This document shows positions 1-8,589 of a DNA stretch of 43,768 bases, one piece after another. Location of the stretch: contig CAKZYJ010000175.1 in the NCBI GenBank assembly GCA_937884755.1, forward strand, positions 1 through 43,768, in the 5' to 3' direction. How positions within the stretch are numbered: the stretch's first letter is position 1; every line of letters starts with the position of its first letter. The position numbers and the translations under genes were made by a program. A model generated the notes under the pieces. It saw only the letters and a program-made list of their open reading frames with translations, had not been told where the DNA came from and made no database searches. Source of the DNA: an uncultured Flammeovirgaceae bacterium. GTDB lineage: Bacteria > Bacteroidota > Bacteroidia > Cytophagales > Cyclobacteriaceae.

Positions 1-1120
1 AGGTTACGTTGTTTCGGGTGAAGCCGGATTCAGGGATGATACCTTCATTATCCAGGCGAGAGAAGTTCAAGCGAACTCGTTGATTCTCGCTTCCCCCAGA
101 AAATCCGATGGTGTTAGTAAAGGTAGTTCCTATACGATAGAATGCGTCAAGGTTATCATCCACACGAGAATAAGGGCGCGCTACCCCGTCAAACTGAGGA
201 ACCAGACTGCCGTCTAAGCGACCACCCCAGTCACCAGTTCCGAAATCAAAAGCTTCGGCACCAGTAGTGGGCCTACGCCCCTGAGTCCCCTGTCCGTACT
301 GATCCTGGAAATCAAATAGGTCAATGATATCCTCAAACACAAAGTTGGAGTTGAATTCAATGCCAATACCGGGTCGGTCTTTTCCACTTTTGGTGGTAAT
401 CAGAATAACCCCGTTAGAAGCACGCGAACCGTAAAGTGCAGCGGCATTTGCTCCTTTAAGTACACTGATGTTTTCAATATCATCAGGATTGATACTGGAA
501 GTACCATCACCTTCGTCGGAACCACCCCAAAGGCCTGCCTGACCAAAGCCCGAATTATCCATCGGTACCCCGTCAATCACGTACAACGGCTGGTTGTTAC
601 CGGCTAATGATACGTTACCCCGAATAATTACCCGGCTAGAACCGGCCGGGCCGGAAGCAATGTTGCTTACGTTTACTCCGGCAACTTTACCTGCTAATGA
701 ATTAGCTAAGTTGATTTCCCGGGCTTCCTGAAAGCTTTCACCTGCGACTTCTTCTACCGAATAGCTAAGGGATTTTTCGTCTCGCTCTACCCCAAGGGCA
801 GTTACTACCACCTCGCTAAGTTGTTGTACGTCGGGGTTCAGCGATAGATCAATTGTAGAGCGGTTACCTACGGCTACATCTTGTGTAGCGTAGCCAATAG
901 AAGAGAATGTGAGTACCGGATTATCTCCGGATACGGTAATGGTGTAATTACCGTCAATGTCAGTCACGGTACCAATGGTAGTTCCTTTTACCAAGACGTT
1001 TACTCCTGGTAAAGAAGAACCTTCATCGGCATCCGAGACCTTTCCGCTGACTTGGCGCTGCGCCCAAACGTAGGACACACTAGCCGTCAGCATCAGCAAA
1101 ACGAGTAGTCGTTTTCTCAT
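1..1120 (-). CDS. SusC/RagA family TonB-linked outer membrane protein, N-terminal part (runs off left edge)
   Basis: Translating the minus strand from the ATG at 1120 gives an open frame of about 373 residues that continues past position 1. It starts with a signal peptide (MRKRLLVLLMLTASVSYVWA, then Q). A CarboxypepD_reg-like domain follows (about residues 24-100, with GVNVLVKGTTIGTVTDIDG). Next is a TonB plug domain with the SusC/RagA signature YGSRASNGVILITTKSGK (about residue 230). This family forms the outer-membrane pore of SusCD-type uptake systems and couples to TonB. The SusD partner would normally lie downstream, outside the window. The 281 bp upstream (1121-1401) are AT-rich and non-coding; I found no clear TAnnTTTG box there. 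Substrate cannot be inferred from this fragment. Confidence 0.95.
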   Translation of the reverse strand, partial: MRKRLLVLLMLTASVSYVWAQRQVSGKVSDADEGSSLPGVNVLVKGTTIGTVTDIDGNYTITVSGDNPVLTFSSIGYATQDVAVGNRSTIDLSLNPDVQQLSEVVVTALGVERDEKSLSYSVEEVAGESFQEAREINLANSLAGKVAGVNVSNIASGPAGSSRVIIRGNVSLAGNNQPLYVIDGVPMDNSGFGQAGLWGGSDEGDGTSSINPDDIENISVLKGANAAALYGSRASNGVILITTKSGKDRPGIGIEFNSNFVFEDIIDLFDFQDQYGQGTQGRRPTTGAEAFDFGTGDWGGRLDGSLVPQFDGVARPYSRVDDNLDAFYRIGTTFTNTIGFSGGSENQRVRLNFSRLDNEGIIPESGFTRNNVT

Positions 1121-1401
1121 GGAAAATAGGATTTAGGTTATAATTAAAATTAAGTTAATAAGGACGAAGGCTATTATTATTTTGATAAAGCGAGGTACAG
1201 ATAGTCAGTTTTAAGTTCGACTTAGCGATTAAAATTACTTATTTCTAAAAAACTTACAAATAATACCTCTCGAAATTACAGCTAGATTTAGAGATTAGTA
1301 AAGTAACTAAGGGTTAATTCCACTATTTGGCCGAAAAAAGGCTTAAAAATTAGCTAAATACTTACATGGCAGTAGTCTATATTTCTAAAGTACCCGGATT
1401 T

Positions 1402-1950
1402 CTACCGTTCGCCCACTGATAATTTGCGTAGTTTGTCGTATATCGGACAAGTTGGATCGTGAGCCCCCGGTAAGTAGCTAGTGCTCATCAGAAACTCGTT
1501 TACAATCTCACCCCCTACAAATTTGAAGTGCTTTTTAAAAACTTTTACCCACTCTGGTTTAGATAATGGATGTTGCTGGTCGAGCCAGTTCTTGAACGAA
1601 CCGTGTTCTTTCTGAAGAAGTAAAACCTGCTGAGCATTATAAATAGCGGCGTTTACTTTAAGCCGGTTGCGGATAATTCCCGCATCTTGGAGCAACCGCT
1701 GTCGGTCGACTTCCCCATAGTTAGCTACTTTCTCGATGTTGAAGTTATCGTAGGCTCTCCGGAAGTTATCCTTCTTCTTCAGAATGGTGGTCCACGACAG
1801 GCCTGCCTGGTTAATCTCCAGTATCAGCCGCCCGAATAATTCATTGTCGTCCTCGAGGGGAAATCCGTACTCGTGGTTGTGATAGTGCACATTGGGGTTA
1901 TCGGCATCCATTTGCCGTACAGCCTCACAGTAGCTGGTAGGTGGGTTCAT
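1402..1950 (-). CDS. tag: DNA-3-methyladenine glycosylase I
   Basis: This 182-residue protein fits the Tag family, which removes 3-methyladenine from alkylated DNA in base-excision repair. The catalytic-site stretch LEINQAGLSW (Glu45) matches the EGQQAGLSW region of E. coli Tag. The likely zinc ligands are all present: Cys8, His24 in YHNHEYG, and His164 and Cys168 in HDPTC. The QDAGIIRNRLK and FKFVGG segments are also typical. The length is normal for the family and the start is ATG. It lies 67 bp downstream of the DMT transporter gene on the same strand and may be read through from it. Confidence 0.96.
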   Translation of the reverse strand: MNPPTSYCEAVRQMDADNPNVHYHNHEYGFPLEDDNELFGRLILEINQAGLSWTTILKKKDNFRRAYDNFNIEKVANYGEVDRQRLLQDAGIIRNRLKVNAAIYNAQQVLLLQKEHGSFKNWLDQQHPLSKPEWVKVFKKHFKFVGGEIVNEFLMSTSYLPGAHDPTCPIYDKLRKLSVGER

Positions 1951-2017
1951 AGTTGGAGTGACGGTGAGGGTATAGTAACGAAAAACCTAGTATATATTTA
2001 TTAAGCATAATTGCGGG

Positions 2018-2884
2018 CTAAGAGTACGCTTTTTTCGGTTTTTTCGCAAGGGTTTGTTTGTACCAAACGTTAGCCACTACTCCCAGAATGGCGAGACCCA
2101 TGCCAGCGTAGGCTAGTATACTGTAGGTTTCGTCAAAGAAAATATAGCCGAAGATGAGCGCGTAGACAATGCTGAGGTAACGGATAATACTGACTTTGGA
2201 AAGCTCCTCCAACTGAATAGACTTGGTCATAAAAAATTGAGCGAACTGAGTAAATAGTCCAATGGCAATTAAAATAGCCCAGTCCCAGCCCTGGGGTGGT
2301 ACCCAGTTAAACACACAGTAAGCTCCGCTTAGCGGAGTAGTAATGAGAGGGAAATAAAAGATAATGACCAGTGGGTGTTCTCGTGTATTAATTTTACGAA
2401 TAAAGTTTTGGGCTAATCCGGAAAAGACAGTCGCCACAACACCAATAACCAAATAGATCATCTGAATGCGGGGGTCAAACCCCTGAACCAATACTATCCC
2501 GATAAACGCTAACAGGAAGAATAGCCACTGTAGTGGTCTTACTTTCTCACGGGCGATAAAGATGCCAAGAATGGTGGTGAAGATAGGAGCCAGAAAACCA
2601 ATGGTAACTGCACTGGCCAACGGAATCTTCTGAAGCGTTTCGTAGAATAAGATAAGCGCTCCGGCTCCAAATAAGCCGCGTAGTATTAAATACTTACGAT
2701 GAATACCCCACACCGATACCCCCTGCCGCTTTAGTAACCAGAAACTTAGTAAAAACGAAATGGCCGACCGGAAAAATACTACTTGGGTAGAGGGAATATG
2801 GGGTACCAGTTTCACCATCAATCCCATGCAGGAAAAGAAGAAAACCGAAATCACCATGTACCAGACACCTCGAGAAAATTTCAA
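2018..2884 (-). CDS. DMT superfamily (EamA-type) membrane transporter
   Basis: The 288-residue protein is almost entirely hydrophobic, with about ten predicted membrane helices arranged as two EamA repeats (about residues 5-135 and 146-275). Members of this inner-membrane superfamily export small metabolites; the substrate cannot be told from sequence. The start used is TTG at 2884, giving MKFSRGVWYM; an ATG nine codons later (2857) is possible. I prefer TTG because the extra residues resemble the usual N-terminus of Bacteroidota homologues. Only 14 bp separate it from the inositol-phosphatase gene upstream, so it is probably the last gene of the rsmI-lnt operon. Confidence 0.9.
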   Translation of the reverse strand: MKFSRGVWYMVISVFFFSCMGLMVKLVPHIPSTQVVFFRSAISFLLSFWLLKRQGVSVWGIHRKYLILRGLFGAGALILFYETLQKIPLASAVTIGFLAPIFTTILGIFIAREKVRPLQWLFFLLAFIGIVLVQGFDPRIQMIYLVIGVVATVFSGLAQNFIRKINTREHPLVIIFYFPLITTPLSGAYCVFNWVPPQGWDWAILIAIGLFTQFAQFFMTKSIQLEELSKVSIIRYLSIVYALIFGYIFFDETYSILAYAGMGLAILGVVANVWYKQTLAKKPKKAYS

Positions 2885-2898
2885 ACTATTTGTTTATG

Positions 2899-3705
2899 TC
2901 AGTAATCCTTGCCGCTATACCAGTGTTTTTTGATCACTTCCATCAGTGCCGGGCGAATATCGCAGCCGGCCACCAGTTCCCCTCCGAAAATGTAATTGTC
3001 GGTTCCGGTAAAGGTAGTCACGGAGCCGCCCGCCTGCTGTACGATGAGTGCTCCAGCAGCTACATCCCAGGGCTTTAGATTGTACTCGAAGAAGCCCTCA
3101 AATCGTCCGCAGGCTACGTAGGCCAAGTCTAAAGCCGCACTGCCCATTCGGCGCAGACCGTGGGTTTGCTGCATTAAGTCCTGCACCACGCCAATGTACG
3201 CGGGCATTTCGCGAAATTTTGAATAGGGAAAGCCCGTAGCTAGCAGTGATTCTTCCAGGGTGGCAACCCGTGAAACTTTAATTTCCTGATTGTTAAGGTA
3301 GGCTGCACCATTACGGGTGGAGTAGAACATCTCATCGCGGTTGGGTTCGTAGATCGCTCCTAAAATCACCTCCTCTTCTTCCATCAAGCCTACACTGATG
3401 GCGTAGAACGGAAGGTTATGTACGTAGTTAGTAGTACCATCTACCGGGTCGATTACCCAGTTGTAACGGTCGGCTTTTCCTACGTCGGCAGTACCTTCTT
3501 CGGTAATGAAACCCGCATCAGGTAAGATGTTCGACAGGCTTTTCACGAGGAGTTTTTCGGCTTCCTTATCTACATAAGACACTAAATCGTTTCGGCCTTT
3601 ATACTCAATATCGGCCACAGAAAATTTCTGATTTTCTTCCAGAATAAAGCGTCCGGTGTCACGAACAGTTTTTAGGGTTTGTTCTAGTAGGTGGTTTAGG
3701 TACAT
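2899..3705 (-). CDS. inositol monophosphatase family protein
   Basis: The 268-residue protein has the metal-binding signatures of the Mg2+-dependent FIG/IMPase superfamily. These are EE at residues 69-70, WVIDPVDGTTNYVH (Asp86, Asp89) and the C-terminal WDVAAGALIVQQAGG (Asp214). Bacterial members include SuhB-type inositol-1-phosphatases and 3'(2'),5'-bisphosphate nucleotidases; residues alone do not settle the substrate, and the length and motifs fit SuhB best. Its ATG overlaps the stop codon of lnt in a TGATG arrangement, which implies translational coupling. Confidence 0.93.
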   Translation of the reverse strand: MYLNHLLEQTLKTVRDTGRFILEENQKFSVADIEYKGRNDLVSYVDKEAEKLLVKSLSNILPDAGFITEEGTADVGKADRYNWVIDPVDGTTNYVHNLPFYAISVGLMEEEEVILGAIYEPNRDEMFYSTRNGAAYLNNQEIKVSRVATLEESLLATGFPYSKFREMPAYIGVVQDLMQQTHGLRRMGSAALDLAYVACGRFEGFFEYNLKPWDVAAGALIVQQAGGSVTTFTGTDNYIFGGELVAGCDIRPALMEVIKKHWYSGKDY

Positions 3706-5351
3706 CAGTATTTATAGGTTTTTCGTTTGACAAAAGCAGCCAGAAAGACCAGGGGCGATAGCCAGGCGGCCGTCCGGGCCAGATAATCCCCGTGGCGTGC
3801 GTAGAAAGTAATTTCTTCGTTGGCATAAATAGATTCGCGAATCACCGCTGGCTCCCAGTATTCAGTAGGTTGCAGTATATCGCCCCGCTGGTTAAAAAAG
3901 GCAGATATGCCGGTATTGGCCGAGCGGCCGATGCTGCGGCGGAATTCAATAGCCCGTAACGAAGCGTACTGTAAATGTTGCACGTAGCCGGGCGTGTTAC
4001 CCCACCAGGCGTCATTCGTAATAATGAAAATCATATTAGCTCCATTCCGGACAAATTCGGCCATGAAGTCGCCGTAAATAGATTCGTAACAAATGGCCGG
4101 AGCGGCCCCTACGGAATCGGCGTTGTAGAGTACAGTGCGTTCGGCTTGCCGTCCAAACCCTCCAGCTGTCCCCCCTAAATCAAAGATGGTTTCGGAAATG
4201 ACTCGGAACACCTGAGGGTAGGGTAGAATTTCAACTCCGGGTACTAGCTTGGATTTGTGGTAGAAAAGCTCGGTGTCATTTTCGTCTACAAACAGTGCCG
4301 TGTTAAATACGTCGTAGTAGCCCATATCTTCTCGGTAGCGAGCAGTTGCCGGTGCTACCGTATCCTTACCATAGATAATGTAGGACGTCATACCGGTAAT
4401 CAGTGATAGATTGGGGTAGCAGTCTTTAAAGTCTAGTATTTTCTGAAAGATTTCTGAAGAAGTAAAGCTAGGTTCGAAATAAGCTCCGTCGAAAGCGGAT
4501 TCGGGCCACAGTAAAAACTGGGTTCCAGAAGTAAGTGCTTGCTCCGATTGAGCGATGAAACGATCAACCTGCTCTTCGTAAGGAATAAAGTTTTCGCCTC
4601 CAACAAACTTCTCGGTGTACGGATCAATATTAGGTTGTAAGGCCACTACTTCGATAGGAGTGCCCTGAGGATTGTAATTGAAGTAAATAATGTAGGAATA
4701 GATAATCGGTAGGGCTAACCAACCTACGGTAAATAGCAACATCTGCCAGCGAAGCTGCTGTACCAAGGTGCCGCCAGATTGAAAGAAAATACGATACAGG
4801 GCGATGTTACCCATCCAAATCCAAAGTGTGCCGCCGAAGACCCCGGTATACTCGTACCACTGCACCCAAGCCGGTTGGGCCGCAAAGCCATTGCCCAGCG
4901 TGAGCCAGGGCCAGGATAAGTCCCAATTCAGGTGGATATACTCGAACGTCATCCAGTAGAGCACCAGGGAAAATAGTCCCCAAGTCTGCCCAGCAAAGCG
5001 TTTGGTCATTCGGTACAGTAGCCAGGGCAAAGTCATCAGTAGTGAGTTGGCCAGCACCATAAATATGGCCCCTGGCAGCGTAGCGTTGTATACCCACCAA
5101 GTAGTCAGAATATTCCACAGAAATAGCGTCAGATAAGCATAACCGAAAAATACTCGTCCCGGACGACGATAGTTCTCCGGCGTACAGTAGTTTTCAATGG
5201 CCAGCAGTGGGACGATCGCAAAAAATAAAAAGAACGGAAATTTAAAGGGAGACCAGCCTAGCCAGAAGAGTACTCCACTGGTGACCGAAAGCAGTAACAA
5301 ATAGTAGGGTTTACGTGGCAAGAGTGGGTTACGGTTTACCTTCAACAACAA
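3705..5351 (-). CDS. lnt: apolipoprotein N-acyltransferase
   Basis: This is an integral inner-membrane protein of up to 548 residues. Several N-terminal helices precede a periplasmic nitrilase-fold domain (about residues 233-505). Lnt adds the third acyl chain to lipoproteins, which fits a window rich in lipoproteins. The catalytic Glu-Lys-Cys triad is visible as Glu284 (LLWPESAF), Lys366 (YHKSKLVP) and Cys421 (PAICYES). There is no ATG in the first 90 codons. Three consecutive TTG codons at 5351-5343, overlapping rsmI by up to 23 bp, are candidate starts; another TTG at 5321 lies just past the rsmI stop. The exact N-terminus is uncertain by about ten residues. Confidence 0.94.
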   Translation of the reverse strand: MLLKVNRNPLLPRKPYYLLLLSVTSGVLFWLGWSPFKFPFFLFFAIVPLLAIENYCTPENYRRPGRVFFGYAYLTLFLWNILTTWWVYNATLPGAIFMVLANSLLMTLPWLLYRMTKRFAGQTWGLFSLVLYWMTFEYIHLNWDLSWPWLTLGNGFAAQPAWVQWYEYTGVFGGTLWIWMGNIALYRIFFQSGGTLVQQLRWQMLLFTVGWLALPIIYSYIIYFNYNPQGTPIEVVALQPNIDPYTEKFVGGENFIPYEEQVDRFIAQSEQALTSGTQFLLWPESAFDGAYFEPSFTSSEIFQKILDFKDCYPNLSLITGMTSYIIYGKDTVAPATARYREDMGYYDVFNTALFVDENDTELFYHKSKLVPGVEILPYPQVFRVISETIFDLGGTAGGFGRQAERTVLYNADSVGAAPAICYESIYGDFMAEFVRNGANMIFIITNDAWWGNTPGYVQHLQYASLRAIEFRRSIGRSANTGISAFFNQRGDILQPTEYWEPAVIRESIYANEEITFYARHGDYLARTAAWLSPLVFLAAFVKRKTYKY

Positions 5352-6006
5352 TGACGATTTCTCCTTTAACGGTAGAGTTAGCGTAGTAGTTGGCTAGTTC
5401 TCGTAAAGTGTCGCGTTGGGTTTCTTCGTGTAGTTTGGTCAGCTCCCGAGAAACTGAGGCCTGACGGTCTTCTCCCAGGTGTTCGGCCAGTTGCCCTAGT
5501 GCTTTTACCAGCCGGTGCGGCGATTCGTACAGTACAATCGTTCGGGACTCTTTCGCCAGTTGCTTCAAACGGGTTTGTCGCCCTTTTTTGTGGGGTAAGA
5601 ATCCCTCAAAAATAAAACGATCGGCGGGCAAGCCCGAGTTAACCAAGGCCGGAATTAGGGCGGTTGGTCCTGGCAGGCATTCTACGGCAATGCCTTGCGC
5701 AAGGCATTCTCGCACCAATAAGAAACCCGGATCGGAGATCGCGGGAGTACCTGCATCGCTGACAAGCGCCATACGTTCGCTAGCCAGCCGCTGGACCAAT
5801 CCTTCTACCGCCCGGTGTTCGTTAAACGCATGATAGCTTTGCATAGGGGTACTAATATCAAAATGCTTGAGAAGCTTACCAGAAGTACGGGTATCCTCCG
5901 CTAAGATTACATCTACTTCTTTCAGAATACGCAGGGCGCGCAGCGTAATATCTTCCAGATTACCAATGGGAGTGGGGACTAGAAATAGGGCGGCGGTTTC
6001 CTGCAC
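5329..6006 (-). CDS. rsmI: 16S rRNA (cytidine(1402)-2'-O)-methyltransferase
   Basis: The 225-residue protein belongs to the tetrapyrrole-methylase fold family and uses S-adenosylmethionine to methylate 16S rRNA C1402. The start VPTPIGNLEDITLRAL and the AEDTRTSGKLLKHF and SDAGTPAISDPG motifs are diagnostic for RsmI. It is shorter than the roughly 280-residue proteobacterial enzyme because it lacks the extra C-terminal domain; short forms are common in Bacteroidota. The start is GTG at 6006. It is the first gene of a minus-strand operon that continues into lnt. Confidence 0.96.
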   Translation of the reverse strand: MQETAALFLVPTPIGNLEDITLRALRILKEVDVILAEDTRTSGKLLKHFDISTPMQSYHAFNEHRAVEGLVQRLASERMALVSDAGTPAISDPGFLLVRECLAQGIAVECLPGPTALIPALVNSGLPADRFIFEGFLPHKKGRQTRLKQLAKESRTIVLYESPHRLVKALGQLAEHLGEDRQASVSRELTKLHEETQRDTLRELANYYANSTVKGEIVIVVEGKP

Positions 6007-6079
6007 AGTAGTCTGGTGAGGCTGAGGTTGTTAAAAGTTTTTCTTATTCTAAATGAAAAAGTTAGCTGATTGGATGAGA

Positions 6080-6104
6080 TGATAGAGTGTTAGCGTGTTA
6101 TAGT
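6080..6104. repeat. short GTGTTA-type tandem repeat
   Basis: The sequence GATAGAGTGTTAGCGTGTTA followed by TAGTA sits between rsmI and the pterin dehydratase gene. It repeats the unit (N)AGTGTTA in an 8-base phase. The same unit forms longer arms at 19260-19428 and 29268-29434. Only one arm is obvious here. Confidence 0.6.
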
Positions 6105-6121
6105 AAATACACCAAAACACC

Positions 6122-6355
6122 TTATCCTGCTAATTTATCAATTTCTTCGGCTAGCTTATGATCTTTTTCGGTTACCACGTCACCTGCGTCATGAGTATTC
6201 AGCTCAAAGCTAACTTTATTGTAGACGTTGGTCATAAACGGGTGGTGATCCATTTTTTCCGCTACAATTGCAACCTGGCTCATAAAGCCGAAGGCTTCTA
6301 CAAAGTCTTTAAACTCAAATGATTTCTTTAGCTTATTGTCTTCTTCTTGCCACAT
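6122..6355 (-). CDS. 4a-hydroxytetrahydrobiopterin dehydratase (pterin-4a-carbinolamine dehydratase)
   Basis: A 77-residue protein of the PCD/DCoH family, which dehydrates the 4a-hydroxy-pterin formed by aromatic amino-acid hydroxylases. The active-site histidines are present: His37-His38 in EKMDHHPF and His55 in ELNTHDAG. The NVYNKV segment between them is strongly conserved. It is shorter than the roughly 100-residue mammalian and proteobacterial forms at the N-terminus, but the catalytic core is complete. The start is ATG. No aromatic amino-acid hydroxylase is in the window. Confidence 0.93.
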   Translation of the reverse strand: MWQEEDNKLKKSFEFKDFVEAFGFMSQVAIVAEKMDHHPFMTNVYNKVSFELNTHDAGDVVTEKDHKLAEEIDKLAG

Positions 6356-6418
6356 AGGTTAATCAAGTTTGGTTTTGTAAATCTAACTTATAGCGGGAAA
6401 CAAAGTTTGACCGCTAGC

Positions 6419-7294
6419 TTAATTCTGAAATCGGAATGTAGCCAACACGGGCAAATGATCGCTAAGTGACCATAAGCGCTCGGGTGGACTCGGTATAAAG
6501 AATCGCTCTTGCAGTGTTCGAGAAGACCAGGAAAGAGTTGTTGCCAACTCAGGACTTAGCAAGAGATAATCAATGCGGCGATAGGGAGTTAGTATATCTT
6601 CTCCTAATTCGTCCATTTTGGTAAAGCCGCTTCCATGCACCAGCGAGTCGTAAGAGTCTGTTAAACCTAAATCCATCCATCGGTCATATTCCCTATCGAA
6701 GGGGCGATGGTTCAAATCACCGGCTACAATGACATACTTTGATTCGGCTAAATCCTTCTCTAGGTAGGGGGTGAGTGTATCAATCTGGCGACGACGCATT
6801 TCGTAACGATCGCGGGGTGCTAATTTGAAACCGTAAACAACAATCGGCTGACGCTCAAGCCTTAGTGTGATTCGCGCCCAATGGTTAAATAACTGCTTCA
6901 CCTCTGGGTCATCTCCCTGAATGCAATGATCTATACCATCTATACTAATCCGATCGCTCACTACTAAAAGTCCGATTCGGTTACTTTCCTCATAGCTAGG
7001 GCACTTAAGCAATTTGTAGCGGTACCGGTCGCCCATGGCAGCAATTAGCGTATCGTATAAATCGGCGATACCGCCGGGTTCCTGGATAGCTAGTATATCA
7101 GGATTGTAGCGGCTAATTTCCTTACCAATCGTTCGGAACCGCTCGGCAGTGGTTTGCGGATCGGAATGACCGTAACCTCGCCCGCTTCTTAAGTTATAGG
7201 TGATAACCTGAAGTTCAGAAGAGCTAGCCTGACTCCAAGCAAAGAGTGGTACGAGGGCTAGATAGAGGATTAGGATCTTTCTACGAAAATTCAC
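6419..7294 (-). CDS. secreted endonuclease/exonuclease/phosphatase (EEP) family protein
   Basis: The 291-residue protein begins with a signal peptide (hydrophobic core LILYLALVPLFAW) and so acts outside the cytoplasm. It carries the ordered motifs of the DNase I/EEP metal-dependent phosphodiesterase fold: ITYNLRSG (Asn34), AIQEPGG (Glu72), VAGDLNHRPFD (Asp193, Asn195), YRRIDYLL (Asp242) and LSDHLPV (Asp279, His280). The family includes nucleases, sphingomyelinases and inositol-polyphosphate phosphatases, and the substrate cannot be chosen from sequence. The start is GTG at 7294. Confidence 0.88.
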   Translation of the reverse strand: MNFRRKILILYLALVPLFAWSQASSSELQVITYNLRSGRGYGHSDPQTTAERFRTIGKEISRYNPDILAIQEPGGIADLYDTLIAAMGDRYRYKLLKCPSYEESNRIGLLVVSDRISIDGIDHCIQGDDPEVKQLFNHWARITLRLERQPIVVYGFKLAPRDRYEMRRRQIDTLTPYLEKDLAESKYVIVAGDLNHRPFDREYDRWMDLGLTDSYDSLVHGSGFTKMDELGEDILTPYRRIDYLLLSPELATTLSWSSRTLQERFFIPSPPERLWSLSDHLPVLATFRFQN

Positions 7295-7332
7295 AAACTA
7301 AAAAATCTCATGTCTCAGCCATCAGGAAAAAC

Positions 7333-7599
7333 TTACAGGGCAAGAACACCCTCAATCTGATGAGCTTCTTTATATTTTTCTATCACGTCCTCACTAGAGC
7401 GCATCATCACCTGGGCCGTTACACTGGTGTATTTTCCTTTGCTCGACTTTTTAGTAGTTAGATTATTCTTGGGAAACAGGGCAAATACTTCCTCCTCTTT
7501 GCCGGTAGGCACAATGAACTTGAACATGTACAGCGAGGGCCAATCGTGCTGCTGATCAAGTTTCTGCTTAAAAGCTTCTATATCAAGTTTGGGTAACAT
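7333..7599 (-). CDS. DUF493 family protein
   Basis: An 88-residue protein with the small ACT-like alpha/beta DUF493 fold (YbeD family). Recognisable features are the WPSLYMFKFIVPTGKEEEV strand-helix segment, the KSSKGKYTSVTAQVMM segment and the C-terminal GVLAL. The molecular role of the family is not established. The start is ATG at 7599. It lies upstream of the EEP-family gene on the same strand with a 38-bp gap. Confidence 0.87.
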   Translation of the reverse strand: MLPKLDIEAFKQKLDQQHDWPSLYMFKFIVPTGKEEEVFALFPKNNLTTKKSSKGKYTSVTAQVMMRSSEDVIEKYKEAHQIEGVLAL

Positions 7600-7842
7600 A
7601 AACGTGTCTTCAGTATTTCACTATGCTAACACGTCAGTGGCTTGGCGGGTTTCCAGTAAGGCTAAAAAGCCCTTCTGTCTAATATCATTGTAAAGAAAGC
7701 TATTGCTTCACTTTGTGGAGAACTATCACTGTGGAAAAAATACCGACTGATAGCCAGCGATAAATAGATTAATGCCAATCAATAAAGTATTTGCGGATTA
7801 TATGATTCAGACTAAATATGTTTAATAATTCCGCGAGTGTAT

Positions 7843-7869
7843 TCCGGTAGTCGCTAGGCAACTACCGGA
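7843..7869. other. perfect 9-bp stem-loop in the 339-bp gap 7600-7938
   Basis: TCCGGTAGT (7843-7851) and ACTACCGGA (7861-7869) are exact inverted repeats with a 9-nt loop, and TTTT follows on the plus strand. It lies between two minus-strand genes and may terminate the transcript of the 7939-8352 gene, although no T-run follows on that strand. I see no gene in the rest of 7600-7938. Confidence 0.55.
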
Positions 7870-7938
7870 TTTTGTGGCGTACGTAGTCTCATTCAGTAAT
7901 GTTATACTGGAGAATTAATAAATAACTAATCCAAGCAG

Positions 7939-8352
7939 TTACTGTTGGAACCAGATGTGAGCGTCCTCTTTGCTGGTAAACTTCTTAGCGTTCAGTAGGC
8001 TCACTACCTTTTCGCTCAGGACCATACGGTTGCTGAATTCATTAAATGCGTTTTCAGGTACTATAACGGCCATTTTCCGAATACCTACTTCTTTCAGTGT
8101 TTCGCAGTAATTATCATTTATCCATCTGTCAGTAGTTACAGTTCCTTCTTCAAATGCAGATAAATCGGCAATAACATTTGCTATGCTATGCCTTTCTATA
8201 AGGTTGAGAATAGCCAGAAAACCAGTGGTAACTTCATCGTCCAGAATAGGCTCTTTCCATTGATACGATAATACGCTGTTCAGTGCATCAACCCTTACCT
8301 GCAATTTTGGCTCATCAATGGCCACCACCGATATGTCCATAATAGTATTCAT
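7939..8352 (-). CDS. hypothetical protein, STAS/SpoIIAA-like
   Basis: The 137-residue protein has no signal peptide or membrane segment. The pattern of a central helix-strand unit (IANVIADLSAFEEG), then GIRKMAVIVPENAF and a C-terminal FTSKEDAHIWFQQ resembles the STAS/SpoIIAA-like single-domain proteins common in Bacteroidota. In other proteins that fold often serves in partner binding. No phospho-acceptor Ser could be assigned. The start is ATG at 8352, with a second ATG four codons later. It is flanked by very AT-rich non-coding DNA. The family assignment is an inference from the pattern. Confidence 0.62.
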   Translation of the reverse strand: MNTIMDISVVAIDEPKLQVRVDALNSVLSYQWKEPILDDEVTTGFLAILNLIERHSIANVIADLSAFEEGTVTTDRWINDNYCETLKEVGIRKMAVIVPENAFNEFSNRMVLSEKVVSLLNAKKFTSKEDAHIWFQQ

Positions 8353-8546
8353 ATGAAATAAATTTCCACCAATTAGGTGTATTTAATAATTAATTATTTG
8401 TATAAATAAAATAAAAAATATTAAAAAAATTTAGTAAAATATATGAAAAATAGTACAGAAATAAGAGAGAAGTGTTTTTGTAAAAAGTACCTGATTATCA
8501 ATACTAAGCTGTTTGCTTTAGAGAAAGAAGTAGCAAACCTATACTT

Positions 8547-8574
8547 CGCTTCTATTCAGTAAGGAATAGAAGTG
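8547..8574 (-). terminator. stem-loop downstream of the kinase-like gene
   Basis: CGCTTCTATTC (8547-8557) pairs with GAATAGAAGTG (8564-8574) through 11 bp with one G-T pair and a 6-nt loop. It starts 16 bp after the stop of the minus-strand gene ending at 8590. No strong T-run follows, so it may be a processing or terminator hairpin. The remaining AT-rich gap down to 8353 shows no gene. Confidence 0.45.
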
Positions 8575-8589
8575 ATTGATCTTATTAGA

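Noticed and set aside
4807-5118. Alternative-frame protein of 103 residues inside lnt
   Set aside because: It lies within the membrane part of lnt, whose own frame carries the conserved residues.
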